A DNA stretch of 64,000 bases from Eurosta solidaginis (lineage: Eukaryota; Arthropoda; Insecta; Diptera; Tephritidae). Each line of letters opens with the position of its first letter. The stretch's first letter is position 1. The DNA is taken from contig NC_090321.1 of NCBI RefSeq assembly GCF_040869045.1, positions 27,525,426 to 27,589,425 of the forward strand, written 5' to 3'. The position numbers and the translations under genes were made by a program. Shown in pieces: positions 44,419 to 56,111 of this stretch. The notes beneath the pieces are model-generated. The model did not search any database. It was not told the DNA's origin and was given only the letters and a program-made list of their open reading frames with translations.

Positions 44419-45004
44419 CGAATTATATGCGACTCAACTTATTAGGTTTTTTTTCAACCAACATTATTATTGTTTTACGGTCTATTTGTTTATTTTTATT
44501 ATGAAAAAGATGGATCCCAAAGCGTGTCAAATTATTATGCTGATACTTTGCATCTACAAAGTTTTTTCGAAAATAAAATTGAGTGCTCAAACTGTGTTCC
44601 TTTTGTTTACCACATCAATTTGAGGAGGATATGTCACTCATTTTTTGAAAAGTTTTTTTTTGATGGATATTGTATGCATGGCATTTTGATAGGCAACACA
44701 AATTTTTATTAGACGACACGCAGGTGAAATGCAATTTGTCACACTTTCATACTGTGATGAGCGAGTACAATGAGCATTAGATTTATGGAATTTAAGAAAA
44801 GGATTATTACTAATTGAATTTTAATTTATTTTTGTTGGCTGTAAAGTGAAGCACGGTGATAGCTAAAAAAGTGAAAAATTCCACAAAATATGCAGGTGGT
44901 TTTGGAAAATTTAAAAAAAGAAGACTTTACCAACCCAAAGCAAACTAAAGTTATAAATAAGCCTATCAGGTACAATAGAATTAGCAGGATTTTTACTTCA
45001 ATAA

Positions 45005-45960
45005 AAACTACGGAGTACCAGAGGCCAAGGATTGGATAGCAAATGTGCTGAAGCCGGAGGATTGGAAGGTGCTTCATATATCCCGACTCACGGAGGGGGC
45101 CAGCACAAATTCCTCGAAATTAAAAAAGTGTCGGAGTATCTATCGAAGCCCACAGTGAATCGACTGATTGAACCATTTCAGTGCGGCCACAGACCTGGTA
45201 GATCTACTATCGACAAGATTTTCACAATGCGTTAAATCTGAGAAAGAGGGCGGCCCCCATTCCGCTGGAAGGATCAGGTGGAAAACTCCCTTGGTGTGAC
45301 CAATTGGCGCCAGTTGACAGAGCGAAGAAGCGACTGGTGCGTTTTGTTGGACGTCCATAACTGTTTAAACGTTAAGCGTCAATTAAGTAAGTAAGTAAAT
45401 CTGGGAAATAGCCTCGTCGATTTCAAAGCCGACAGCACAAAAGGTAGTTGCTCATATGCTGCTATGTTTGAAGAAGATTTCACCGCAATATTTATAAGGC
45501 TGGGCAAAATAACGTTGAGAAACACCATCAGCTCTGTCAGAACTGATCCTTCATCTCTCCGAACCCTTCGAAACTAAGTAAAAGAGGTTTCTGATCGTGC
45601 GATTTCTTTAATTCTATGCTGAAAAAAATAATCAAAGTTGCAGAACTTAACCGCTCTGGAACAGTAATTCTATAAAAGCGTGCAGTTACTGACGTTTGTT
45701 GACGACATTGATATCATCGGCCTGAACACCCGCGCGGTAAGCGCTGCTTACTCCAAACTGGAAAAGGAAGTGGAAAACATAGGTTTAATACTCAATGAGG
45801 AGAAAACGAAGTACCTGCTGTCATCAAGCAAAGACTTAGCGCATTTGCGCTTTGGCAGCCACGCCACTGTTGACAGCCATAATTTTGAAATAGTAAAAGA
45901 TTTCGTTTATTTGGGAACCAGCGTTAACACAAACAACAACATAAGCTTTACGGGCGTCAA
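45005..45960 (+). pseudogene. Family 2 LINE: reverse transcriptase, interrupted by a nested copy
   Basis: Frames give EYLSKPTVNRLIEPFQCG then HRPGRSTIDKIFTMR (45130-45236). After the nested insertion at 45241-45395 the RT continues: the VDFKADSTKGSCSYAAMFEE and IRLGKITLRNTISSVRTDPS region (45415-45560), FNSMLKKIIKVAELNRSG (45605-45665), and the 94-codon frame at 45680-45961. That frame has LLTFVDDIDIIGLNTRAVSA (motif C as FVDD), NEEKTKYLLSSSKDLAHL and FEIVKDFVYLGTSVNTNNN. The order is as in a normal RT. Stops and frame changes disable it, but the palm frame itself is intact over 94 codons, so decay is modest. Confidence 0.8.
45241..45395 (+). mobile_element. Nested 5'-truncated family 2 LINE 3' end with target-site duplication
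   Basis: A 155-bp insertion encoding the end of the same family (RPPFRWKDQVENSLGVTNWR, then QLTERRSDWCVLLDVHN), finishing in a TAAG tail (AATTAAGTAAGTAAG). It is flanked by the direct repeat TAAATCTG (45233-45240 and 45396-45403). Removing it rejoins the host RT reading, so this is a target-primed insertion of the family into itself. Confidence 0.8.
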
Positions 45961-45961
45961 A

Positions 45962-46400
45962 TGACAAGGGTACAGCCGTAGAGCCGGAGGTGCTGGTAAT
46001 GGACAAACAGATCAATGATGCTGCGAGTCTTACAAATAACCATAAGGCGCTAAATGCAAAAGATGTAGAACCGGATCTCCAGAACGTAAAATCAGCTGCT
46101 AGAATCCAGTGGGTGTCGGAGAATCCGGAGAGAGACAAACAGCTCAATGGCGCTGCGGGTCTCACAGATAAATCTCCAAAACAGTAATATACGGAAGTCA
46201 CGGCTTTCATCTGGAGGAAAAGTTTCTAGACCCAGCTCTCTCAGATTCAGCGTTGAAAGCAGGGTTGGAGCTGCAGTAATGGTGAGGAAACACCGTTACT
46301 CATGGATGCTATTCAACTTCAGCACCGAAGACCTAGCAGTGGTCGCAATAGAAGAAAAAATGACCGTTTCTCACCTTAGCATACTGCTACATAGCCCATA
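45962..46400 (+). pseudogene. LINE remnant: ORF junction and endonuclease start
   Basis: The 65-codon frame at 45990-46187 contains two copies of a DKQxNxAAxLT unit 44 codons apart. The next frame (46147-46467) opens with VSQINLQNSNIRKS, like the INLQKS start of apurinic-type endonuclease domains in I/LOA retrotransposons. It continues with VMVRKHRYSWMLFNFSTEDL then AVVAIEE, comparable to the endonuclease strand that precedes the catalytic glutamate. It is truncated after that. Confidence 0.42.
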
Positions 46401-46404
46401 TAAA

Positions 46405-46760
46405 GGGCACATTTTTATTTTTTATACGAAGAAAAATCTGAAACACCTTTTCGAAGAAAAAACTTAAAAAATCAATGCGTATTTTCAGCGATATCTAACT
46501 TGTCTTTTGTGCGACTAAAATGGATTGGGCTAGAAAACTGCATACTCAAAAAATTCAGCAAAATTTAAATAAAAATTTCGAAATTTTCAAAAATTCTTTC
46601 TTTTCTCGGAAACCGTTTATGTGAATGGTTTGCATAGTTTTAGTTACAAAATTTGTTTGAGTTTTTCTCTAAATTATCAGAAATAAAAAAAGAATTCAAC
46701 TGTAGAAATTTGATAAAAATTGCCACTGCTATTTTCACTTTCGCTGCTGTAAGTTCCTCT
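46405..46760. repeat. Diverged A/T-rich dispersed repeat
   Basis: Shares GAAGAAAAATCTGAAACACC, AAAACTGCATACTCAAAAAA, TTTTCTCGGAAACCG and GGTTTGCATAGTTTTAGTT with 11.3, 30.8 and 31.26 kb. Interrupted on the right by the MITE at 46769. Confidence 0.4.
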
Positions 46761-46768
46761 ACCTACTC

Positions 46769-47113
46769 CCCTGCAAAAATCGTTGGTCCATGTGGTCCAC
46801 TGGAGTACTTACCATTCTACTCCACTGTAGTGCAGCGATGGACCAACTCATGTTTCTACACGAACATGTTGTAAGCCGATCATTGCTCGTTTTTAACGAT
46901 TGTAATCACTACACGATGTTTATTGGACTGTGGGTACTCCATGGATTACTCTGATGTAATGCGGAGCTGGAGTATATGGTCCGGTCCTAGGACATCGCAA
47001 TGTTAATTGGACCATATTTTTTGTATGAATTGTGGTTAATTTTGGAGCACTCGCTTGGTCCATAGCGAGTACTCCATACATGCATGCATGGAGTACTCGC
47101 GATTTTTGCAGGG
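46769..47113. mobile_element. MITE with CCCTGCAAAAATCG ends, copy B (inverted)
   Basis: Same 14-bp perfect ends as copy A, in the opposite orientation, flanked by TC on both sides. The subterminal palindrome (arms GCGAGTACTCCAT) is next to the right end near 47078. The two copies, about 12 kb apart and inverted, could pair with each other. Confidence 0.88.
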
Positions 47114-47119
47114 TCAAAG

Positions 47120-48055
47120 CAAATCGCCAACTAACACTCGAAGCAATTAAATGAATCTGTGCAAGTTTGACAATAATTGCAATACAGTTGTACAATACCG
47201 AATCCATTTCCTTATTATCCATTTAAGGTCACGCAATTTGTTGCCAATAGCTTTCAGCGCTCCCCAATTGCATCAATCAGCATCCATCTAAAAACAAAGG
47301 AGGTCATAGAACTGCGCTGCTGGCGCTTGCAACATTCAGTGTCGCCCAAAATTGTTCGACGCGTCATAAATTAATTAATACGAAAACTTGCAGTTGACAA
47401 GTTTGAAATGCAGCCAAGTGGCAGGCTACAAAACAATAGCAACAACATTTCAATGCAATATAATACCTACGACAACATGAGGCGACATCAATCCACCACC
47501 AACACCAACTGCAGCCATGCGATAACTTGCGCATTTAATGTAATAAATAATTACACCCCGTGGATTTATGATGGCTGCGACGACACATCAATGAGCCAAT
47601 TATCACAAGCTGCAGCAACACCAAATAGACAGAGTCGAAGATAGCAGCTCTAGCATGAAGAAGAACGCAAAACTTGATGATAATCATGGATGGAGCAATG
47701 AATGGTTTGGCATCATAATTCAAATTCAAAAGCACCAATAGTGACAAAAACATCAATTGCAGTAGTCAAACAATTATTATTTAAGTTGCTGCTGTCATCG
47801 TCAGCAATGAGGTCTGGAAACTGTACAAGTACTTCAGAATATATTTGTTGGTGTTGCTGATATCAGCATTGCAATGAACATTTTACTTTGCTGGCTAGTT
47901 GTTATAAAACAATTTTAACTGTCGCACGCATTTGAGCGATCGATAATTTTGTTGATGGCCTCATTTTTGTGGCTCTAAACAATATGTACGTCGTGAAATA
48001 GCAGATGCCTCTAGTATTGATCCAACGCTTTTAAATTCTTTTTTTTTTTTTCTTC
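47120..48055. other. Unassigned DNA
   Basis: No gene. The CA-rich stretch at 47440-47640 gives a short asparagine/serine-rich frame by composition. Confidence 0.35.
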
Positions 48056-48059
48056 ATTA

Positions 48060-48785
48060 AAACGAGGACAAAAGTGTTCCTGAAAGTGTTACAAATCGTT
48101 CTCGAAGTAGTCTCGATATAATTCCAAAAACAGCCCCGAAGTGATCGTGTAACTATCATGTTTGAAATAATCTTGAAAGTATTCCAAATTGGTCCCGCAA
48201 CAGTTTCGAAATAATTCCAAAAATAATTCTGAAGTGTTCCTAAATGTCTTTTGTTTGTTTAATTGGCGCTTAACAGTCTAAACGGTTATGGCCGTTCAAC
48301 AAGGTGCGCCAGTCGCTCCTTCGCTGCTCCGCCAACCGGTGCCAATTGGCCGCACCAAGGGAGTGTTCCTCAAATAGGCCTTCCAAAAAGAGTTCAAAGT
48401 AGTCTTGAAGTGATTAAGAAGTTATCGCGAAATGATAACCGAACTCATCCTTGGGTGATCCTATAATTGTTCCAAATTGATCCCGAAAAGGTCTCAAATT
48501 TTGATTCCAAAACTAATCCCGAAGTGATCCCATAACAGTTCTAAAATGGTCTTGAAATAGTTTCCAAATGATCCAAGAATAATTCCGAATTGATGTTGAA
48601 ATTGTTCCAATTTTTTTCCTAAATAGTCTCTAAATGTATGCGAAAGTAATACCGAAGAGAACCTGAAAATTATCGAAAATTGGCTCCGAAATAGTTTTCT
48701 AAGATTATTCCCAAAGTGTTCCCTTAGTCATCCGGAAATGTTCAAAACACTACCGAAGCAGTCGCAAAATGGTTCAAGGATATAC
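48060..48785 (+). repeat. Degenerate minisatellite, 11-bp period
   Basis: Units of 11 (sometimes 12) bases such as GAAGTAGTCTC, GATATAATTCC, AAATTGGTCCC, GAAATAATTCC and GAAGTGTTCCT follow one another. The consensus is about RAARTRRTYCY. About 50 units are recognisable on both sides of an inserted LINE 3' end (48252-48375). Confidence 0.75.
48252..48375 (-). mobile_element. Family 2 LINE 3' end inserted in the minisatellite
   Basis: The minus strand shows CTCCCTTGGTGCGGCCAATT, GGAGCGACTGGCGCACC and GCCGTTTAGACT-type sequence, then an AATTAAACAAACAAAAG tail. It is 5'-truncated to about 120 bp. Same terminal segment as 9.86 and 45.3 kb but with an AAAC rather than TAAG tail. Confidence 0.65.
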
Positions 48786-48837
48786 GATATAATTCCATCC
48801 CTTTAAAAATTTGAGCGTAGTCCGTCAATACATAACT

Positions 48838-49435
48838 GAACGAACAGGCTACCTAATTCCGTCACTGCGCCTGGAAGTAGTATGGTCTGTGCTTTAAAGT
48901 GCTGATCCAGAAATATACAGATTCTGCAAGCTGGCAGATCACTTTTGCATTTTTCAGAATGAAGTGTATCCGTAACCAGAGCAGAAGAAACACTGGAAGA
49001 AAAACTGTTAAGGGGACCCCACGCGGGGTTGCAAAGTGTCGAAATTCAAGTGCAGATCTTACACTGTAACACTAGCAAATCTACTTCTATTAAAATGAGG
49101 GGACTGCAGACTCATGACGGGTATTCTGACTGGACACTGCCTTATGGCGTCACATGCTTTTAAACTAGGCCTTGCCAGTGACAGCGGATATGAAAAGTGC
49201 GGTTTGGAGGAGGAAACGATCGAGCACTTTTTTTGCTCATGCTATGCGCTCGCTAGGCTAAGACTTCAGATATTTATACAGCTATAAGATCTAGAAGCAT
49301 CAATATTCGAGTATTTTCCAAGAGGATGAAGTTACTTAAGCAAAGGTCCTGGTTTTTGATAGAGTTTTGAAACCGTTCGGTCCACGTGAGGTCCTCACGG
49401 ACCGTCCAGTTCAATCAAACCTAAACGTTAATCCC
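48838..49435 (+). pseudogene. Family 1 LINE: C-terminus and 3' end
   Basis: Opens with the counterpart of the RTDCIIPYLRFEG and ADPEISRSCRLPDYC regions (48840-48960), then, after a deletion of the RNase H core, RDCRLMTGILTGHCLMAS (49095-49150), AFKLGLASDSGYEKCGLEEE and TIEHFFCSCYALARLR. This gives the zinc-binding C-terminal motif CX-EEETIEHFFCSC missing from the 13.9-kb copy. The 3' untranslated part repeats the hairpin GGTCC-TCAC-GGACC (49392-49406). The tail is decayed to CAAACCTAAACG. Confidence 0.78.
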
Positions 49436-49439
49436 TTAC

Positions 49440-50405
49440 GCATGGGCAAAACTGATTACTTAGCTCCACATTAGTTGATATGCATGCTACTAAAATTCCT
49501 AGCAATACGACTCAAAAGCAATAGCTCTGTAGCGCCAACTCATATTTAGGAAAATTTATGTCGACCGTAAAGTTCAGTGTCCAATACTGTAATTGACTAT
49601 AGCGGTGAAATGCTGCACAGCAAAAGAAAATTGTATGGCACAGCCGTAATTAACAGCGATTCGCTAATTACTTTAGGCTGGTGGCCAGCCTCGCTTCAGA
49701 TAAGCCGACCAGCAGACAACTTCAAAGATTTACATGCTCTTTCACGTTTAAATTAACAATGAACATTTTTTTCTCACAACTCTGAATCAGTCTGCCCCTT
49801 GATTAGCTATACAGGATGCTATGTCTATAGTTAAGGTTCGGTAGGTAATCGTATGTTATGCGCATGCGCCTCTCGCTCACTGATTGCTTATCGTGTACTA
49901 ACACGCATTGCACTCATCGATCACACTGCTATGCTAAATAATTTCGGTTTCGATTCACACATTTCAAAATTTAAGACTTATAAAATTATGTTGCAGACTT
50001 TATGTTTATTTAGTTTGTGTTGTTTGGTGTGTAGCCGGCGTAAGGATTTATATCTGTTCGTAATTGCTTTAGACCTACAACAAATTTATTAAATTTTATT
50101 GAAGTGAGACAGTTCAGCAGACAGTTGCATCTTCATCACTGTATTATTTGTGTGTGAAATACTGATTTCGAAATTTTAGAGCATTTTTAGGCTAGCTAAT
50201 TAGCTATTGTCAATCTTACTTTGTAACACCTCGGTTTCATTAGATACATAACATTTTAGTTTTCTCTGCAGAAGCTCCATATTTTCAATAAAAACCAAAA
50301 TATTTACCACTTTTGCATGAGTTTGGAAAAGTTTGATTAGTTTTGAAATTTGAGCCAGGCATATTTAAGCTCTGATCTTGTTAAGCGTAGTAACTCTTAG
50401 TAAAT
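49440..50405. other. Unassigned DNA
   Basis: No gene recognised; the 79-codon frame at 49853-50092 has no known motif. Confidence 0.35.
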
Positions 50406-50407
50406 AC

Positions 50408-50704
50408 TTGGCGAGATTTACCGCAGAGGAGATTAAAGCCGAGTTTATCTTCCTACAAATCGGCGGAACGGCGTCTAAACATTATATACCGACTCCAAAT
50501 GGTAGCTGAAAGACAGAGGAATGTCCTTTAAGAAGCTTTTCATGGCAGAAATAAACTCGGAATATTTGCCAAATCACTGTCGAGAAGAGACCCCGCTTAT
50601 AAAAGCTTTTTTCTGATTGAAATTTTTTCACTTTCCTATACTTGAACCCAGGACATTCGTTGTGGTAGGCGGAGCGGTGACACGCTCCACATCACAGCGG
50701 GCCC
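50408..50704 (-). mobile_element. tRNA-derived SINE, copy 7
   Basis: Minus-strand copy. The tail is lost on the left; the body (GCCGAGTTTATCTTCC at 50438, GAGACCCCGCTTAT at 50587) and head remain. The box B region is TACTTGAACCC on the plus strand, and the head has a GTGACACGCTCC change between the boxes. Confidence 0.75.
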
Positions 50705-50999
50705 ACAATTTGGGTGCTGGATTAGAGCTCTCACTATCCAGAGGGGATCTCAACAAATCGCCAAGTTTTCCATGTTTAAAAAATATATTATTATTAGGAG
50801 GTTAAGCATCCTGGAATTATTTTTGAGAGGATTGACAAATCTAATCCGATATAATTTTATAGTATGCGGATGGATGGAACTTTCAGTACTCAAAGGAGGC
50901 TAATCTATCAATTCACGCTCCCTTAAGGAAGGCTGGGTGAATAAGTCTTATATCTAGGATCTTTGACTAAATAGTAACTGTAGAAATATTTCTGGATTA

Positions 51000-51770
51000 T
51001 CTTCTGGTGCACGGGTGTCCCGAAGGCTTAGATTTTATGTGCTTGTCAAAATGAAAGTTAAAGCTTTTGTTTCCCGGTAGTTATAGTAGCAACAACGATG
51101 TAACTACAGTCAGTCTCGCGCGAGCCGATAGCAATCTATATGTGCTTTCCTTGTACATAATCCATGGTGATGAAGTGGGCAGCCACATGTTAGCTTGAGT
51201 GAAATCACAACCGACACGAGGGCGAGTAAAATAGGTGCGATCATTGGTGTTGATTCAAACGACCAACATACTATTTGGAGCAGCTCAAGTACCAATACAA
51301 GGGGTGAGTTTTTATTTACTGCTACTTGTAGATGGAGGCTTTGCATATGTAAGATGGGGGATTTCCCGACTTTTGTAATGGCGGTAAGGGAGACATTTCT
51401 GGATCTGACTCTGATGAGTAGGGAAGAGGAAGTTCGGATATCGGCTTAGAGGGTTCGTAATGAGTACTATTGCTCTGATCACCGATACATTCAGTTATGT
51501 GTGAGTGAAGTACGTTCTAGTAATATATTTTTTAGAAACTCTTAAAACACCAACTGGGATTTTTATTGTATTAAGTTTGAGAAGCCATTGCCTGCTACAC
51601 CTGCCCTGAGTGCGTATTTGTTCGAAACTTTGATAGATGCTCTGGTGGAAAATTTCACCTCGGCATGCGACAGTGTTTTTAAACATCACTACATTACGAA
51701 ATTTCATGGGGAGAAGGGTAAAGTCGCTTGGTGGTCGGAATCTTTCGACCACCTTTAAACTTCCAGCAGC
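51000..51770 (+). pseudogene. LINE endonuclease domain fragment
   Basis: Mixed frames give SRADSNLYVLSLYIIHGDEV, then (51195-51449) SEITTDTRASKIGAIIGVDS, NDQHTIWSSSSTNTRGEFL, CKMGDFPTFVMAVRETFLDL and TLMSREEEVRIS. CSDHRYIQF-like residues near 51475-51500 follow. This is an apurinic-type endonuclease: GVDSNxxHTIWGS matches GxDxNAHHxxWGS (catalytic aspartate and asparagine), TPTF and LDLTL precede the final SDH histidine. After it, KNTNWDFYCIKFEK and LVENFTSACDSVFKHHYI correspond to the linker before RT. The enzyme would nick target DNA during insertion. Stops and frame changes inactivate it. Confidence 0.72.
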
Positions 51771-51994
51771 AGCAGTTGAAAATTCCGAATAAAACTTTCA
51801 GACCTACTTAAAAGTAAAAACTGTAAATTTGCAATGAGAAACAAATTCGAAATTTGCAACATACAACATCCATGTAAATTGCTGAATTGAACAAGAATGC
51901 ACACCACAATTTAGTGATATGCAGGGCAATCAAAGTTATGCAAAAGCATGATTTTAGTTAAACACTATCGTTCGTGCGAACCATTCTAACAGTT

Positions 51995-52500
51995 ATGGAA
52001 CCACGTATTTTGCCGTGAAGGTTGAGGAAAATATTTTTAGCAGCAGAGCTTAACCCTGATGGTACAATCTCTTACAAGAGCGTACAATTACTGACGTATG
52101 CTGATGATAATGATATTATAGTCCTGAGAAAAGGCGCTGTGAGTTCTGCCTTCCCTGGATTAGATAAAGAAGCAAAAGAGGTGAGTTTTGGGGTAAATGA
52201 GGACAAGACGAGGTACTTGCTGTTATACAAGAAAGGATTGATGCATTTGCGTCTTGTCAGCCACGTCACTATTCACGAATATAAATTCGAGACGAGTGAA
52301 GGATTTCGTCTATATGAAAACCAGCATCAACAGTAAAAACAATTTCAGCTTTGAAATCAAATGGGGAATAACACTTGCCAAAAGGTGCTAGTTTGGACTG
52401 AGTAGAGAATTGAAAAGTAAAGTCCTCTCTTCACGAACAAACATCACGTTCTACAGGGTAATGTATGGCTCAAAAAAAAACTAAGTTGGTAGCTCATATT
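51995..52500 (+). pseudogene. Family 2 LINE: RT palm region
   Basis: The 104-codon frame at 52022-52336 reads LAAELNPDGTISYKSVQLLT, then YADDNDIIVLRKGAVSSAFP (YADD motif C), then NEDKTRYLLLYKKGLMHLRL and VTIHEYKFETSEGF. It continues in the next frame as SFEIKWGITLAKR-type and RVMYGSKKN sequence. This is the same order as 45.6-46.0 and 17.1-17.5 kb. The 1.8-kb repeat begins 30 bases after it ends. Confidence 0.78.
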
Positions 52501-52523
52501 CAAAGATAATAAAAAAAAAAAAA

Positions 52524-54268
52524 CAAGTAAGGAAGGCTAAGTTCGGGTGTAACCGAACATTACGTACTCAGCTGAGAACTTTGGAGACAAAATAAGGGAA
52601 AATTACCATTAAGCAAAATTAACCTAGGGTAACCCTGGAATGTGTTTGTATGACATAGGTTTCAAATGAAAGGTATTAAAGAGTATTTTATAAGGGAGTG
52701 GACCATAGTTTTATAGGTGGACGCCATTTCATGATATCGCCGTAAAGGTGGACCAGGGGTGGCTCTAGAATGTGTTTGTACGATATGGGTATCAAATGAA
52801 AGGTGTTAATGAGTATTTTAAAAGGGAGTGTGAATAAGTGCTATAGGTGGACGCCTTTTCGAGATATCGCCATAAAGGTGGACCAGGGGTGACTCTAGAA
52901 TGTGTTTGTACGATATGGGTATCAAATTAAAGGTATTAATGGGGGTTTTAAAAGGGAGTGGCCCTTAGTTGTATATGTGAAGGCGTTTTCGAGATATCGA
53001 CCAAAATGTCGACCAGTGTGACCCAGAACATCATCTGTCGGGTACCGCTAATTTATTTATATATGTAATACTACGAACAGTATTCCGTCCAAAATTCGAA
53101 AGGCTTTTGATTTCGCCCTGCAGAACTTTTTCATTTTCTTCTACTTAATATGGTAGGTGTCACACCCATTTTACAAAGTTTTTTCTAAAGTTATATTTTG
53201 CGCCAATAAACCAATCCAATTACCATGTTTCATCTCTTTTTTCATATTTGGTATAGAGTTATGGAATTTTTTTAATTTTTCGTAATTTTCGATATCGGAA
53301 ATGTGGGCGTGGTCATAGTCGGATTTCGGCCATTTTTTATACCAAGATAAAGTGAGTTCAGGTAAGTACGTGAACAAAGTTTAGTAAAGATATATAGATT
53401 TTTGCTCAAGTTATCGTGTTAACGGCCGAGCGGAAGGACAGACGGTCGACTGTGTATAAAAACTGGTTGTGGCTTCAATACACAGGAACAGTTATCGTTA
53501 TAGAAGCTATGCCCTTTCCAAATTTCACAAGGATTGGTAAATTTTTGTTCGATTTGTGGCATTAAAAGTATTCTAGACAAATTAAATGAAAAAGGGCGGA
53601 GCCACGCCCATTTTGAAATTTTCTTTTATTTTTGTATTTTGATTCACCATATCATTACTGGCGTTGAATGTTGACATAATTTACTTATATACTGTAAAGA
53701 TGTTCAATTTTTGTTAAAATTTGACTTTAACAAATTTTTTTTTAATAGGAGTAACGTTCCTGCCAAATTCCATCATGATATCTTCGACGACTTCCAAATT
53801 ACAGTTTGCAAAACTTTTAAATTACCTTCTTTCAAAGTGGGCGTTGCCACTCACATTGTCCAAAATTTTGCTATTCTGCATCATAAGGTTAACCCACCTA
53901 GCAGGTGTCATCGCTTTATCCGTCTTTGGTAATGAATTATCGCACTTTCTCGGTTTTTCTAAATTTTCGATATCGAAAAAGTGGGCGTGGTTATAGTCCG
54001 ATTTCGTTCATTTTAAATAGCAATCTGAGATGAGTGCCCAGGAACTTACATACCAAATTTCATCAAGATGCCTCAAAATTTACTCAAGTTATCGTGTTTA
54101 CGGACGGACGGACGGACGGACATGGCTAAATGAATTTCTTTTTTCGCCCAGATCATTATGATATATATAAGTCTATATATATCTCGATTAGTTTATGCCA
54201 TTACAGGGTACCGTTATGCGAACAAAACTAATATACTCTGTGAGCTCTGCTCAGCTGATTATAAAAAA
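52524..54268 (+). mobile_element. High-copy 1.8-kb repeat, copy C (near full length)
   Basis: Starts at AGTAAGGAAGGCTAAGTTCG after a poly-A run and ends GAGCTCTGCTCAGCTGATTA. It runs colinear with copy A, including the tandem segment at 52636-53040 and two AAAGTGGGCGTGG modules. The frames at 53711-53996 correspond to those at 8.33-8.66 kb. They stay open in two copies, but the peptide sequences shift frame between copies, so coding is unlikely. Confidence 0.85.
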
Positions 54269-54269
54269 T

Positions 54270-54900
54270 TAAAGATCGTATTTTACAGTACAAGCGATTA
54301 CTTTGTACGCTTACAACACACTTTTTGGCACATACTTTTGGTTGCCCTGCTGATAGATACCTATGCATGTATGTACATTGTACGGACAGATGGACAGACG
54401 GACATGGCTAAAACAACTTAGCTCGTCCGCTGATCATTTTGGTATACTTATTGGTGGGTCTAACGGAAACATATACATAAAAAATGATTTGTAGCCTTGG
54501 AAATGAAAAAAATCGATTTCGACCAAAACAAGTCCCAAAAACCAAAAAAAATTTTTTTTAAAAACTGTCAATACCAACGTTTTTATCGCATAATTTTAAG
54601 TGTGATAGGCACGTTTCTGAAGAAAACCTTAAAAAAATGGCGAAAAAATAAATTTTTTCACTGAAACACTCCTCAAAACCTAAAAAAAATTTTTTTTTTT
54701 AAACTGTTATCGCCAGTCTTTAGCGGACAATTTTGGGTCGGATAGGGTATACATGAAAATTTTCAATTCAAATGAAAATGTTTTCAGTAGGTCATGAAAA
54801 AAACCTTAAAAATCAAAGAAAAAAAGTCAAAAAACTCAAATTTTGCAGGCTCGAAAATTATCTTTTTTGGTATGCTTAGTGGAACTTTTTTCCCTGAGCC
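54270..54900. repeat. Fragment of the repeat plus an internal direct repeat
   Basis: GGACAGATGGACAGACGGAC and ATGGCTAAA at 54384-54415 are a further scrap of the ACGG module. A segment around CCAAAAAAAATTTTTTTT and ACTGTCAATACCAACGT (54540) recurs about 140 bases on, as CTAAAAAAAATTTTTTTTT and ACTGTTATCGCCAGTC. Confidence 0.45.
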
Positions 54901-56100
54901 CAAAACCTATCGAAAAATCGATGGCGCGATATAGGTTAATAAAACAACCCAGCTTAATGTACAGCCAATAATTAAGCCACAATACTGTGGCGCACACATT
55001 TAATTTGGCCATTTGGCGTTCCACAAAAACAAAAACAAAAATAATAACAAAAAATGCCAACATGGCTGAATTAGCAAGTTTAATAGAGGCAAGGATAAGT
55101 TCATAAACAAAAAGGCTAAGCAATTATTCCAGGCACATGTGGGGAAATTAGCGTCGCCTGCATATGGGGCAAGTAATCAAAGAGAGTGAAAAAAGTAATA
55201 TGTGGCAAAAATCCATTGAGTTCATAGTGGATCAAATTTATGTAAAGTGGCTCTATTGCATGCAAATAACACTGTGCAACAGAATTTCTTATAGAATTTA
55301 TAAAAAAAGCCACTAAAACATATTTAGTGAAATAACTTGGCACAGAGGGCATCGATATGAAAACGGCTTTGTTTTTCCATTTTGAAGATTAGCTAAAGGA
55401 GATGGATATTTTCAATATAATTGTAGCATAGTATAAAGTGGGCGTCGAAATTGCCGATACGCGGAGGAAAGTCGTAAATTGTTGTTAACATAAATATGAA
55501 TGAGGAACAAACCACTTGATTACAATATTTCTTGCTAACAATTAAACTTTGTAATGTTTTCTTTCAATCTGCTTTAAAATATAACGAAAATATTAAAAAA
55601 AAAAATTATTAAAATAAAAAGTTTGTAGGTTCGGTTTGCAACAAACACAAACTTATTCTATTTCCCTATTAAGCTAGGATGATTCCGGAATGATTCGCAA
55701 AGGAATATGCGACTATAGACAAATTTGATCTCTTTATATGGGTTTGAGTAAGCCCTTTCGTTTTAGCACGGGCTATGACGGGAGATCAATTGTAACTGTT
55801 TATGTCTGAACAGGTAGTTTCGGACTGGTCCTTTTTATACTATTCTTCATGTCTTTACGGGTATTGTTCGACTGGTGCCGATTACTGTAGGATATATCTT
55901 CTTTGCACCCCTACGGCTACTGTCAGATAAATTCTCTTTGGACACCTAGATAACGTTCCTGTTTCCGGCCCACTTCATAGAACATTCTTTGGCAGGCTCT
56001 TGTCTATATTATTAGGTACTTAGAACATTCTTTTTCAACAATGGACTAAGAATGATCTAATTATTTGTGTTATTTTTTGTTAGTACGGTGTTATTTTGCA
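54901..56100. other. Unassigned DNA
   Basis: No gene recognised. The minus-strand frames at 54836-55123 and 55116-55352 have hydrophobic composition but no known motif. Confidence 0.3.
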
Positions 56101-56111
56101 TACCTTTTTTT

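Noticed and set aside
53711..53996. Two overlapping frames similar to those at 8328-8657 and 62998-63249
   Set aside because: The similarity between copies comes from the DNA repeat; frames shift and break between copies, so no conserved protein is indicated.
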